Below are positions 44,684 to 56,560 of a DNA stretch of 64,000 bases, piece after piece; the first letter of the stretch is position 1; each line of letters begins with the position of its first letter. The notes under the pieces are model-generated. The model did not search any database. It was given only the letters and a program-made list of their open reading frames with translations, and had not been told where the DNA came from. This DNA comes from Lepiota brunneoincarnata (taxonomy: Eukaryota; Basidiomycota; Agaricomycetes; Agaricales; Agaricaceae): NCBI GenBank assembly GCA_023014365.1, contig JAEBUN010000003.1, positions 2,046,001-2,110,000 on the forward strand, in the 5' to 3' direction. The position numbers and the translations under genes were made by a program.

Positions 44684-45678
44684 CTAGTTGTCATCATCGT
44701 CACTGTCATCGCCCCCATCTCCTCCCTCATCACCGTTCTCATCATCACCCCCCTGATTCCTCTCTCCTTGATTTCCCCTCTCTCGGCCACCATTTCCGTC
44801 ATCGTCACCGTCATCGCCACCCCCATTTCCTCCATTACCCCCATTTCCGCCCCCATTTCCGACACCATTACCCCCATTTCCTCCCCCATTTCCTCCCCCA
44901 TTTCCTCCCCCATTTCCTCGTCCGTTGCCCCTCCCTCCAGCATTGTCGGCGCCGCCACCACCATTGCCATTCCCGTTTGCAGGGCCATCGGCCCCTGCCT
45001 CGGGGGGAGGGGTCTCTAACGCGAGAGCTTCTGTTACCGTCTGTACCATACACTGATTCAACACTCTCAACCCGCAAAGATAGAAAGAGGGAACGTACAA
45101 CCGTATGTGTAACCGGGATGCAGGTATTGTTGGCAGCAAGTGCATCGGCACCGTCATCAGGAGCTTCGGTGATTTGCGCGCCGCCTGGAGCTGTCTCTGT
45201 AGCATTGGGCTCCGGATCAACGTCGGTGGCAGTAGGCTCGGGTGCCTCGGGATCTTGCTGAGGAGGAGGAGGAGCATCTGGTGGAGCGGTGACTACGGGG
45301 GCAGGCACTTCTTGTTCGGCTCCTTCAGTCTCTTCTGCCATCTGCAAAAATCGGAAATCAGTTGCTTTTCATCACCGGTGTTTGATTTATAGGTATGCTT
45401 ACAGGTTCCGTTATGGTTGGACTTGGGGCGCGGCTCTCTGCTTCCATAATGACGGATTCAGTTACACTTAGAGGAGGTTCCTCTGCTATTGATGCTGACT
45501 AGTGCGTCATATTGCGGTGTGTATGAGTAAAGCTAAATTGACCTAGTGAAAGCATAGAACGCACGGCAAGAATTTCGGAAATGATATTTCCGGTGAGCGG
45601 TCTTGCATAACTCTGGAGGGAGTGCGCAGACAGCAGGATAACGCACAGAGAATGAAAGAAATTTCGTTTGCGGAACAT
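44684..45678 (-). CDS. Secreted acidic / Gly-Asn-rich low-complexity protein (269 aa)
   Basis: Not recognised as a known family. Exons are 45678-45565, 45498-45403, 45341-45099 and 45040-44684 (810 nt, one frame). The first exon codes a signal peptide (basic MFRKRN, hydrophobic FFHSLCVILLSAHSL, likely cleavage near SYA). The middle is rich in Pro, Glu, Thr and Ala, with one N-glycosylation sequon and one isolated Cys (NNTCIP). The last exon codes a run of GGNGGGN-type repeats followed by an Asp-rich end (DDSDDDDN). This layout fits a cell-wall or extracellular disordered protein. The exon model rests on splice signals and a consistent frame, with no homology support. Confidence 0.5.
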
Positions 45679-46618
45679 GATTTTAAGGGAGGAATAGAAG
45701 GTTACAACGAACTGAACGTAATAGGCCCAGCCTATGCCACGGGGAATAAATGAGGGCCGGAAAATACAGAAGGAGTCAGGCAAACTTGGGACCAAGCTCA
45801 AGTACCAGGTAAGGAGATGGAACAACCTCCTCTACTAACTTACTCTGCTTATAAGCACCTGGTATTGTGCCGTCTTTGGATTCTCCACCACCACGCAACG
45901 CAGTTACCACTGCCAAGGTTCCCCTCATTCACGACCAGGGGGCACCCTGGTTGCCCTCCAGGAGACCTCTCGGCGAAATATCACAAGAACAAGAACATGC
46001 CAAGTACCCGAAACTAGTAGTACCTTCTCCACCTGAGAATGGTGGCACTTCGCACCCCAATGAACATCCCTGAGCAAAGCTAACACGCTGACCACCACCT
46101 ACTCTGCGTCAAACAAGGACCTCCAAATGCGAACTGGGAGGTGGACCACCCCCACTTTTGGAAATCACCAACATGTTTGGGCTACTGATTCTACCCTCCG
46201 TCTACTGCTCACGGACGCTTGGAATCGAGAGAGGGTATGTAAGATTGTATCACGCTGTCATTTGCTTTTGGGATACTCATTTCTTTCAAGGAACTAGAAT
46301 CCCATCAGGCGCACTATGAGGCGGGATAGTTTTGTTTGTTTCTAGAAGACTCCCAAGACATCGGTTAAAGCTGCCTTTGTTGCTGGACAACCACGGGTCC
46401 TCATGAGATAATGGTGTCGTTAAGTTACCCGTACGAACGTCACCCTCCTTCAAGTTGAACATAATAGGTTAGCCAGGGTCGCTGTGCTCCTGGTGCAAAT
46501 ACGCAGCAATCAGACTCTCATTAATGAAACCAGTACAGTGGGGAATGTCGTGACACTAGAGCGGCATCAAGCCGTCAGGAAACCGGCTAAAGCCCTTCCT
46601 CTGCAGCCGCTTTGCCAT
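45679..46618. other. Intergenic, nothing recognised
   Basis: About 0.9 kb between the secreted-protein start and the HGH1 stop. I see no gene, RNA or repeat I can support. Confidence 0.45.
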
Positions 46619-48463
46619 TTATACCTCCTCAATTCTATTGTCCTGGTCCTGGTCCTGGTCCACTCCCTGCATCTGGCTCTGGTCTTGATTTTGCTCCTGG
46701 ACTTGTGCTAGAGCAGCGGTAGCTCCAGTCACAGGCGCGGAGTATGTCGCTTTATTCACTGCCAGTTTCTTGTCATCAATTTCAAACGCCGAAATGTCCT
46801 CCCCTTCTGGTAAAGGTGCATTGGGTTCATCGCCCTGAAGAAGTTGGACAAGGCGTTCAATGTGTCCAGAAATCTGTTGCCGTTATCAATCACAGGCCGT
46901 GTGTTCAGGACAAGTCATGGTGACGACATAAAGAAACGGGGGCAAGTGTCAGCATTATACAAATATCATACGAAAGGAGGTAACATTTCAGACCTTGTCA
47001 ATTGATTCGTTCTCATGTGCTACTCTAATGATTTCGTACGCGCCGTGAGTGCGGAGGTAATCTCTTCCCCACCGTGTATGGCAGAGCAGGAGCAGTGTTT
47101 CGACGTGCGTAAGGCGGATTGTTGGGTCCACCTCGCGTTGCTTGTCTGGCGGGAGAAATTGGAGGGGCCCGAGAAGTTTCTCTTGGTCCTAGGGGTTCAA
47201 TGACATTATTTGGTGAAGTGGGAGAGATGTGCGATGAAAGCTACCTCCAGGTCAAATTCTTCGGGGCCCGCGAGAGGCAGGAGGAGGTAGGACAATGCGT
47301 CAATTCCAGGCGCTTCGGTTGAAGAGAACGGGACAGAAACTCGCTCAGATTCGGGACTGAGGATGGCCTTGTGTCCGCCAGCGAAGAAAGCACAGTTTCT
47401 GGCGAGACGCCATCAGGAGAGATTGTGTTGACGTCTGTGAATGCATACTTAAGAGTGGAGGCGACACCACCTCTTCGGATTTTATCTTTGTGCTCGGAGA
47501 AAGGGACAAGCTTGGCGAGTGGATACTCGAGGTTTTCCCTTGGTTTAAAAACGTTCGTAGGCTTGGGAGAGAGAAAATAGGCGCGTCCAATAGGCGACTG
47601 TGTATATACTGAGACGAAGATCTGTGGGAGAAGTGTGGGGACTTACGACGGTCAAGTTGGCGAATACGCCGGCAAGAAAATGAAGTTCGCCTTTCCGCTT
47701 GCGCTGGGATAGGTCTTGGGTATTACCGATGGTAGCTCCGTGAACAAATGCATCGATGAGCAGAGGCAGTGCGGGAACTTGTTGCAGCTCTCCAACAGGG
47801 TAAGGAACTGGCGCAGGACAGGACGCCGATCTCGAGTCAACGGGGAAGAGACCTGCGGGAAGTCTGGAGTCTTGTATAACAGCGACTCTAAGATTGAGTA
47901 GAAGGGAGCATGCGGGTGAGGATGCAGTTAGGTTCGACAGTAGCATGGAAGCAAGATCGGCGAGGATGGAGTGCGGGTTCTGGGATCGATTGAGCGTCAA
48001 CTGCATTTTGCATCGGGAAGGGATATACACACGAGAATGTAGGAGACAAGAAAGTTGACGAACAAGGGTTCTGAGAGCGGGGAGATGAGAAGGGGCGAGT
48101 CGGATAGATTAACGAGGGCCCGAAAAGCGTCGTGGGCAATGTTCTATAAGTGTGTGAGTGGAGCACTATCAGCGATGTTATATCGTCTACCGGCTGGTCT
48201 CTACACAGTAGCTTCAGGTCACGAACTACATCATTTTCCTTGGACTTCTGCAGTCCTCCACCGCCGAGCCCGGTAAAGAAGATACTGCGATGTGGAGAAC
48301 CGCTAGGCGTTTGAGAGATGAGATTTTCGAGGGCAAGAGCCCTGACTTGAGGATTGCGATCGCGCAGGAAGGGGATGAGCTGGAGAGATTGTGAGTGTGA
48401 TCATTTATGTTCTGTGCGAGGCATACCACCTACCTCTTGCAGTTGAGCGTCCATTATAGACAT
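46619..48463 (-). CDS. HGH1: HGH1-like armadillo protein (eEF2 folding factor)
   Basis: Homologue of Hgh1, an armadillo-repeat chaperone that links eEF2 to the TRiC chaperonin and Hsp90 for folding. Exon 1 is 48463-48434 (MSIMDAQLQE), then 48379 downward through several exons ending at TAA 46621-46619. Conserved blocks in order: LIPFLRDRNPQVRALALENL; VVRDLKLLCRD; IAHDAFRALVNLSD; MLLSNLTASSPACSLLL; LHFLAGVFANLT; GRAYFLSPKPTN; EHKDKIRRGGVASTLKNCAF; LSYLLLPLAGPEEF; LQFLPPDKQREVDPTIRL; HVETLLLLCHTRWGRDYLR; YEIIRVAHENESIDK; ISGHIERLVQLLQGDE. Every block is intact and each junction has GT..AG. The C-terminal 60 residues are Gln/Asp rich with a (DQ)n run. Its start is 85 b from the divergent SPT20 start. 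Confidence 0.92.
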
Positions 48464-48548
48464 CTTATCTTACACGTGATGATAGAAGGCACATCGCTTA
48501 GTCAGCGTCGATCCACTCTTGACCCCTTGGCCACCGCCAACAGCGACG

Positions 48549-50959
48549 ATGGCGGGCTGCAACAGGACGCGCGCAGTCGAGGAGCTGCTCGAGCGCACGG
48601 ACACACAACCGCCGTCGTTTACCATTCACCTCCACCCGGAGCACTGGGTCCTCAACAATGGCTCAAAGTTCCTTTACCAGAACTCCACTGCCGTGTGTGC
48701 TTGCCATTTCCGTCTCTCGGACTGCTCACCTGTCTACCAACAGTGCATTCTCGATGACATACGTGCACATCGCATACCCGTTGACTTTCTTGACCTCTTC
48801 GACGCTGCCAGAGTGCCTTTCTACGATGGTCTGTCCATTCTTTTCTCCATCCATCCCCTACTTACCCCATTCCAGGATGTATGGTCGTCGAGTTGCTCGA
48901 CTACCGTCCCCAGCGCAACAAGGAACCCACTCCTGAAAAGCCGGAGCGCACTCGCGTTGTCCTCCATCCCAATTCTGAAACGTTGTGGGCCGACATATGT
49001 TCCCTAAACCAGAAATACGGCGGCAAGTGGACGGATCCTGATGCGCTCGAGATAGAGGCTAAGATCTTGGTCCGTTATTGCCTACTTGTTCTCTGCATAT
49101 CATTAACGACTACCCAGCTAACGACATCACCACCACTCTGCTTGGACCCTGACCCTAACCTCACTAGAATTGCCAACCATATCCTGCGTGTCACTACTCC
49201 GACCGTGCCCAATTCACTCAAACGCAAAGCCATCGTCCTCGAACCAGAAGAGGATGAGAACGAGAAGACACGAAGAGCCAAGATCATGGCCTTTGGCAAT
49301 ACCACGCGTCCCAAACTCCACACCCCGAGGCATGTTCTATCGCATTTTTCTTCATTTCAAAGATCCTCACAATTGGTCCAGCTATCGGTTACTGGATCTT
49401 ATGCAACAGAGCAACCGCTCCAAATCACAGGCACATACGCCCCCTATTCAACTACCAGGTCACCAGTATCTGAATCAACCACAGTCAACTATCCCGGTCT
49501 CTGCAACTCCTGCCCCTCAGCAGCCAAAAGCTGCGTCTCCAACTGTTGCGTCTGTAGCAGATAAGAAAGCACCAACGCCTCAGCAAACAAAGACAGTGAC
49601 ACCCCAAGCGTCTTACGCTACCACAGCATTTACCCACCCTAATGGCACCCCCACCCCCGCCCCTGCTACAAATCAGTTTATTAACCAGCACCCTCATCTG
49701 AATCCAGCAGCTCCTAATAATGCACCATCCCCGATGCAGCCCCAGGTGTATGCCAGCGTACAAGCCGCTACGGAAGCAGCGAACCGGGCAGCGACTCCTG
49801 TGCAACAACTTCTTCCAGCCAAAGCACGGCCCCCACCACCACAATCTACTCAGCCACCCCCACAACCCTATTCTCACCTACAAGCCGCAGACACATCTCC
49901 AAGCAGCAGACCCAGGCATCTCCTCATACCCGCCCTGTCCAAAACCTCCCTCCGACTACTACCCCTCAACAATCCATTTCCCAACAGAACCTCCCGCAAT
50001 CTCAAGTACCGCAACATCATGTCCAACAACCGCAGCGACCACCCTCTCGGCCGCAGTCGTCTCGTCCGTCCCAGACCCCGATACCCATACAACCTCACCA
50101 ACAGCACTTGCAATCTCAAGCGGTTCCATCTCCTGTCCAACATCACTCGCCTGTTCCAGTGTCCCAAAATCGACCTCAGTCTCAGCCCCAGCAACCCATA
50201 CCTCATTCGCAAGCCAGCCCCCAACCACATCTCCAGCAACCTCATCAGACGCCTCAACTGGCGCACCAATCCACTGCCCCAGTACCAGCGCAAGCTACAA
50301 CCCCTCAATACTCTCAATCGCCAAAACCTCATGTACAGGCCGCCCCAACACCACAACCACAGCTTGCCATGCAACACGCGCAACCCACGGTCGGCTTCCA
50401 GAATCAGATGATACCCCCGCACGTATTGCAGCAGCAGGCTCGTCTCAAAGCCCCTGCCGCGCAGAATGCAACGAGTGAGCAACAGCCCAATACTCCGAGT
50501 CTCCAGCCTGGGCAAATACCGACGCAAGCCCAACAACAACAACTGCAGTTACTATATCACCAGCACATGCAACGGCAGTATGCCAATGCTAAGGCTAAGA
50601 GAGCGGCGACGCCCGCCGCTAATCAAATGGCTCCCCAAAATCCCCCCGTCGCCGCAAGAGGCAGTCCTATGGTCGCGAATCAACAGCTTGCGGCAGCGGC
50701 AGCTGTTGCTGGTGCAAGAGGCTTTTCGGGTAATTTGCACCAAGCCCACCTTTTGCGTCATTATCAACAATTTCAGGCGGCGGCGGCGATGCGTGGGCAG
50801 AATGGGGTTGCGTTGAGCGCGGAGCAGGTGAAGCAGCTACAGCAACAGGCTCAGCAGCAGGCGCAGCAACAGCAGGCTCATGTGCAGGCTCAAACACAAG
50901 CACAAGCCCAGGCTCAGGCTCAGGCCCAGGCTCAGGCTCAAGCTCAAGCTCAAGCTCAA

Positions 50960-50994
<35 letters not shown>

Positions 50995-51296
50995 AGCGCA
51001 AGCGCAGCAGGGACAACAAGGACAGCCGAAGCCCGCCCAGGCGCCCCAGCAGGCGCAGGCTCATGCGGCTGCTGCAGCGGCGGCGATACCACATCAGTAT
51101 TATATGCAGATGGGATATAATATGCAAGGCATGGGGTATCCATGGCCTGCGATGGGGCGCGGGATGGGGCTGATGAATGGGCAGGCGCAGGCACAAGCTC
51201 AGGCGGGGCCAACAGGCACAGCAGCAGGCCCAGCAACAGCAGATAGCGATGGCAATGGGAAAGGCTGGTGTCCCCGGACAGATGCCCAACCGGTGA
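48549..51296 (+). CDS. SPT20: SAGA complex subunit SPT20, Gln-rich
   Basis: Homologue of Spt20, a structural subunit of the SAGA histone acetyltransferase co-activator. Exons are 48549-48692, 48744-48828, 48876-49069, 49118 to about 49329, then about 49382 onward. The Spt20 domain reads AVEELLERTDTQPPSF, FTIHLHPEHWVLNNGSKF, LDDIRAHRIPVDFLDLF, VPFYDG, CMVVELLDYRPQRNKEP, RTRVVLHPNSETLWADI and PNLTRIANHILRVTT. The junction near 49330 fits best as a GC..AG intron. The long tail is Gln/Pro/Ala rich. It is not one frame: the Gln-rich reading moves to another frame near 49880, where no GT donor exists, and again near 51207, to give an ending GVPGQMPNR at 51296 instead of a stop at 51307. The domain is certain; the tail frame is not. 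Confidence 0.82.
50880..51010 (+). repeat. CAGGCT hexamer array coding (QA)n
   Basis: About 20 tandem hexamers of the CAGGCT / CAAGCT / CAGGCC type in the SPT20 tail, encoding alternating Gln and Ala. It is a typical expandable coding repeat. Confidence 0.9.
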
Positions 51297-51307
51297 CTTG
51301 TGTTTGA

Positions 51308-54192
51308 GCGGGACTCGGCTGTTATTCTCTAAATACTTGCACTGTCCTAGTTCTCTTGTGTGTGTCGGAGTTTTATACTGTAACAACCCCTCTAGTGCTC
51401 GTACGGCTTTTGCTCTCATTCTTTGTTGGCTATATTTCTCTTTCCTCAGAGCCTTTGCCTCCCTGATGAGCATTTTTTACCAGTCGAAGTTGTATCATTA
51501 GATATCCCTGTTAATTGTAGCGTCATTTTAAATTGCCAAGGATAAAGTAGAGTGCCTGATTCTTTCGCCGTAGAGGCTGAATGGATCGCGCCCACGCTGC
51601 GACCCGATCAACGCACAATAACACACATGACGTACTGTAATGGACATACAAAGTTCAACTAATCGAGCCTGTTTTCCCCTTCTCTCGTTATCCCCCCAGA
51701 CCGGACGATATCCCCTATGGATGCTCGCCTCTTTGACGATACATGTACCATTTTTATTACATACCCTACCCGCGAGCACTGGTCGCCATTCACAGGTTCC
51801 TTCGAACATGCTTCGAGACTGACAAGCTTCTCTCAGGGACATGACAGAAAACCCTGTCCTTGAGTGCAAAACAAATGTCATTAATTGAACTATTTCTGAG
51901 CTGCGGGACACACGCGTATTTACATTCGCGGGTTCTGAAATTAAGCGTGAGAGGGAAAATAGTGCCGCGGAGGATTTGTTGTCAAGTTGTTCACGGAGCT
52001 CCCACATTTGATATTGAACATATCGTCAGTGACCAACCCCAAACTCACACGAACCCATGGATAGCCGGATGCTTCGAACGAACTTTTCTGAACACAAGTT
52101 GTCACCTACGTACCTCCCCTCACCCCCACACATCAATGGCGGAGGGCTGCTGTATAACCGTTTCCTCTGCTTCTATTGTTTTTTTTCCTGACCTCTGGGG
52201 ACGATTATTCGTCCCCTGACACTGTATATTCACCGGTACCATCTCCGATCATTTTGTCAAGCACTTTATCCCCTTGGCAAAGTGAATTTGTTGCCACTAC
52301 ATGGCATCAAGGGACCAAGAGCGGGAAGAACCATCACAGCAAGGGAAGTATGGCGCCCTCCCCCGCGAGGCCCGTTCAATAATAAACATTTGTTGACGTC
52401 GCTTCGACCTACCTGTCGTCCTGAAGGGTCAGATTTTTTTTTTCCAAGGTAAACGCGAGAAAGTGCATTTGTTAGAAGCAAGCCTCCCAAATTGTAGCAA
52501 GACCCCTATCTATATGTTCATTGGCGCTCGCCTTGATGGCTTGAGATGGACTTCATTCTGGATACGTCTTCTTTCTCTTTTTTTTTCCACACCATCAGAT
52601 GGTGCCAGCCCACCAGTGAGATAAGTCTTCGGTAATCGACAAGGGTACCATAGCCGCTGCATGCTCCCGTGGGTATTCCTGTGTCCAGGGAGAAATGCCG
52701 TGAAACTAGCCAAGTTACCGAGGGAAGCGAATTTGTTGTGAAGGCATTGGATCCTCGGGTCCAACATGTTACCTATTTGGTTTCTTCCCCGTAAGCGAGG
52801 ATCCACATTGACACACAAAGGCACACAGGAACATAGTGGACAATCGTTGAAGGGCGCAGCAACCACCTTGGCACGACAATCCCTCTCTGTTCTGATTTGT
52901 ACGAATCGAGAAAAGTGTTCTAGCGGAGGTCCCTACCAATGGGAAAGTTTGGGTTGAACCTGGGGCCATCTTTGGCAGATCGGTACTATTCACGGAGAAA
53001 GCACATCAGTGCTGCCCTGATTGGGCTGTCAACAGCCAACGGTAGGAGCCTTCCACGGGACGATCAGTCATAGGAATTTGGCCTGCATTTGAAACGGACT
53101 ACTTGACGTTGCACCGCGACGGGTAGACGGCATGTGCAAGGAGCGCAAGCCAGCCGCGCGCTAGGAGGTGCCGATAATGCCTCATGTTTGTATGATCTCG
53201 TGTGGTTCCCATGAACGAGCTCATCCAGGTCCATCTAGGCTCTCATTTCAGGCGGTGGAAAGTATTTTAACCTGATCATCTCCACAGACACCGGTCGTAT
53301 GGAACTAGGTCGCTCACCTTAGTTCGTTGCATATACCTCCCGACGGCACGGCCTTTGAGTGGAAATAGGTTGCCTTCGGGAGGTGGCTCAGCCACGGGAT
53401 TATCTAGCTGAGTGGAGGCGCATAACATCCACTGTGCGTCTTCGAAGAAAGAAACCAGTTGTGCAGAGAACGCCAAACGTCCGGACTGGTGACCTTGGCA
53501 AATTTCCCTGCATTTCTACTGCATGTCGGCCGCCGGACTTGACATCTCACCAAGTTGTGAACCGTGACAATGTTTCCCATCCATCGCGATATAGCTCGGC
53601 ACAAAAGGAAATGTGAAGGCTTGCAGAGAACCAACTCGGTTGGGAAATGGGCGTCCTAGTAGACGGCCCGAAACGCGCAATTGACAGTGCGTGAGTGGGG
53701 AGAGCTGGGATGTTACTACATCGTGTTATTAGCATGGTATCTCATACATGGGAGGTCGTCCAAGCCCAAAATATGGGGGCAAGTAATAGAATGTCTCGGA
53801 ATGTAACATGCTGAGAAACAAATACAACACGAATCAGGGAGACAAGAAAACAGAACACAGCAAGAAGGAACCTGGAGGTGTGAGGTGAGAAACAGAGATG
53901 AATACTAGACACCAAGAATTGACAAGGAGCATATTGATAAGGGGCAATCAGACAAGATATATACCAGGCTAATTCGCAGTAGGGTGCAGAAGTGTTCGAG
54001 CGCGATGACCATCCACCCCTATCATCATTTCCCTCTATCATTGGCATATTGACTGGCGCCGTCTTCGTCGTCACTGTCCCCATCGCCCGATTCTTCTGCT
54101 GGATTTTGCTGGGCGGGGGTTTGTCCATTTGGTCTCCCGTTGGCATTGTATCTCTCCCGTACCCGTTTTTTTATCTTTAAATTTTGATAGAA
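51308..54192. other. Largest gene-poor stretch, 2.9 kb
   Basis: No gene, tRNA, snRNA or transposon is recognisable on either strand. The longest open frame (51528-52007, minus) lacks family resemblance. The flanks must hold the 3' UTRs of SPT20 and of the GATA gene. T-runs occur near 52434 and 52578. Confidence 0.5.
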
Positions 54193-56560
54193 TCAGTTGA
54201 GGTTATCATTTTGGATTTTGGTGCGCACCATCTTCGCATAAACCAAGCCGCATGCATTACACAAGGTTCGGGGACCTGGCCAAAGCAATCAGTAGCAAAT
54301 ATGTCTAGCCGAGTTGAATACCAACCCATTGGGCCGCGTCTCCATTCTGGTGTCGAAGTAGCATTACACCCTAAACATGTCTGACCTTGACCTTCTGGTT
54401 GTCCTGAAGCTCCATCATCCGTTTTCTTGGGAAGCGCGATCAATAAACAGTCATTGTATGAATCAGCAACGAGTAAAAAAGAGCTCACTTGTTTCTTGGC
54501 TGGTGGTCCACCTGAATTGGTCGTGGTCGTGGTCGTAGTCGTTGCGGTATTTGATGTATTTCCATTGACCACACCATCTTTTGTATCTTCTCTGGCGCTG
54601 TTGTTGGTGGTTATACCATTCGCCCCATTCAGTGATGAGTAGCTTGAACTCGGACCACCGCTGCCGGGGGCGTGTTCCAACATCTGAGCTCCAAGCATTG
54701 CGTTTTGGATCATCCTCTCCAACAAATCTGCGGTGGGCGTTTTCGCTCCGCCTTTCACTGAATCCGCCCCGTCCAGGATCAGCTTGTACGAATCCAAAAG
54801 CTACTTGTCAGAATTAACAGGACAGTCAACCGGCCGAGAAGCGGTTTAGCCATAGTACGTCGTGGACCCCATTCAGATTTTCCCCGCAGTTTTCCGCGAT
54901 TTCCCCATTAACACGAGGGTCATTTCCCACAGCATCCCAATCCAAGCATAGTTCATCAATCGTTCCGAACCAGTCCAGATCAATCACACACCGACAGTGT
55001 CCATTTCCCCAATCAGATGTACCAGTGTTCCAACCCACGTCAAACCGTTTCGTCAATGTCAAAGAAGCAAAAACCCAAAAACGTCATAGCAACAAGCAAA
55101 CAAAAAGTACAGTCAGTTCAACGTCACATCCTCAATAAAAGGCGCACCTTGAGGAAGTCTAACCCTGTCGGGGTTCCAGGGGACACTGCAGATGCCGGAG
55201 CAGATACCGGGGGACTGGTCAGTGGAGCAGGGATGGACGTTGGTGGAGGTCCTGGCGGTGGTGGGTGGACAGAAGCATGGGAAGAGGGTCCAGAGTGTGA
55301 TATCGGCGAATCCCTTCTCCGGATAATTTTAGCAGCCGTTGCACCTGCGAGGCTTGTTGAGGTAGAAGTTATAGGCGCGGGCGTGGGTGCAGATGAAATC
55401 GGTGTCGGTGGGGGGTGCTGTGTTTGTGGTGGTGGATGGTGGATATTGGATGGTGGGTGGTGATACGCCGAATGTTGCGATAGCATCCCTTTATCTTCCA
55501 TCCGCGAAGCTTCCACCCGAGAAGCATCCATTCGGGAGGTATCCATTCGGGAAGTATCCATTCGGGAGGTGTCCATTCGGGAAGTATCCATTCGGGAGGT
55601 ATCCATTCGGGAGGTATCCATTCGGGAGGTATCAATCCTGGAGGCGTCCATCCTCGTATCCACCCTTCCATCCATTCTAACATCCATTCTCGTGTCCATT
55701 CTCGTGTCCATTCTCGCCTCTATCCTCCTCGGCTCAATAGCGCTCGGTGGCTGGTGGATGGGCGGACTGAGCGGGAGGACCAATGTATCCTGAGTTTCCT
55801 CTGTGGTGTTCGGCCGCCGTACTGGCGGGTGCCGCTACATTGTCCTGCGCAGCTGCAGTTGTAGGTCGACTTGGTCCCTGAAGAATAATCCGGTGGTCCA
55901 CCAGACGGTGGAGGATGTGAGGACGGAGGAGCGCCGTAGGCAAATTGGTTCCCCCAATGGTTTTCATTTGCCCAGTTAGGATGAGGGGGTTGGGGGTGGG
56001 AATGTTGAGGTGGAGGGGGTGGTGGTGGTGGTTGTGACATATACGATCCCGAAGGATATCCGGTGGGGGGCGGGTGAGATGGAGGGGGAGGTGGTGGAGC
56101 ATTGTAAAACGAGTGTGGTGGTTGGTGTTGATGTGGCGGTGGGTGTTGTGGGTGGTGGGGAGGTTGGTGCACAGGCGGAGGTTGGTGGGACGGAGGCGGC
56201 AGAGGGTGCGAATTACTTGGTTGGTGTGGTGAATGTGAATGTGCTGAAGACGAGCTTGAACGCGGAACGGGTGCTCGAAGGGGGGCGTGTCCAAGCTGAG
56301 AGTGCGACTGGGAATGGGAATGTGAGGGCGCTTGTGGGTGTTGTGAGTGTTGAGAGTGGGAATGGGACGGTGGGTGGCTATCATAGGGGTGTTGCGGAGG
56401 GGGCGGGTGAGGATGATGAGGGGTGGGGTGTTGCTGGGTGTGAGGGGTGGTGGGGGTGATGCTGTTGAGGTTGGTGTTGATGGTGGGGATATCCGTAGTC
56501 GTAACTCGAGCCCATGCTCGGCGGCTGATGGTGATACATGTATCGGCCGTCTGAGGACAT
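54193..56560 (-). CDS. GATA-type zinc-finger transcription factor
   Basis: Nuclear GATA factor with one C-terminal zinc finger. The last exons are 54800-54489, 54425-54326 and 54275-54193. The final intron splits the finger, and splicing gives CLGCNATSTPEWRRGPMGPR then TLCNACGLVYAKMVRTK, a complete CX2C-X18-CX2C finger with its basic tail. Exon 54800-54489 has a helical part (TADLLERMIQNAMLGAQMLE) and a Thr run. Upstream, the protein starts at 56560 with MSSDGRYMYHHQPPSMG and is His/Pro/Gln rich. A coding 15-b repeat (RMDTS)n follows at 55.5-55.65 kb. The N-terminal half cannot be read in one frame: changes are needed near 56470 and again between 55880 and 55740, and I could not find introns that explain all of them. 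The intron 54801-55147 is unusually long (347 b). No PAS domain is seen, so it is unlikely to be WC-2. Confidence 0.75.
55505..55655 (-). repeat. Tandem 15-b repeat coding (RMDTS)n
   Basis: About ten copies of a 15-b unit (plus strand ATCCATTCGGGAGGT) inside the GATA gene. On the coding strand it gives repeats of Arg-Met-Asp-Thr-Ser. A related 12-b unit (RMDT) follows at about 55660-55730. Copies differ by one or two bases, as in a recently expanded minisatellite. Confidence 0.88.

Noticed and set aside
44684..45261. Plus-strand His/Pro-rich frame opposite the secreted protein
   Set aside because: It is the mirror image of the GGN and Asp-rich coding repeat on the other strand and has no support of its own.
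50466..51289. Long alternative-frame and opposite-strand open frames over the QA repeat
   Set aside because: They are by-products of the hexamer repeat, which is open in several frames. The Spt20-domain gene explains the locus.
51528..52007. 159-codon open frame on the minus strand
   Set aside because: It shows no motif or domain pattern and no neighbouring exons. An open frame this long can occur by chance in this composition.
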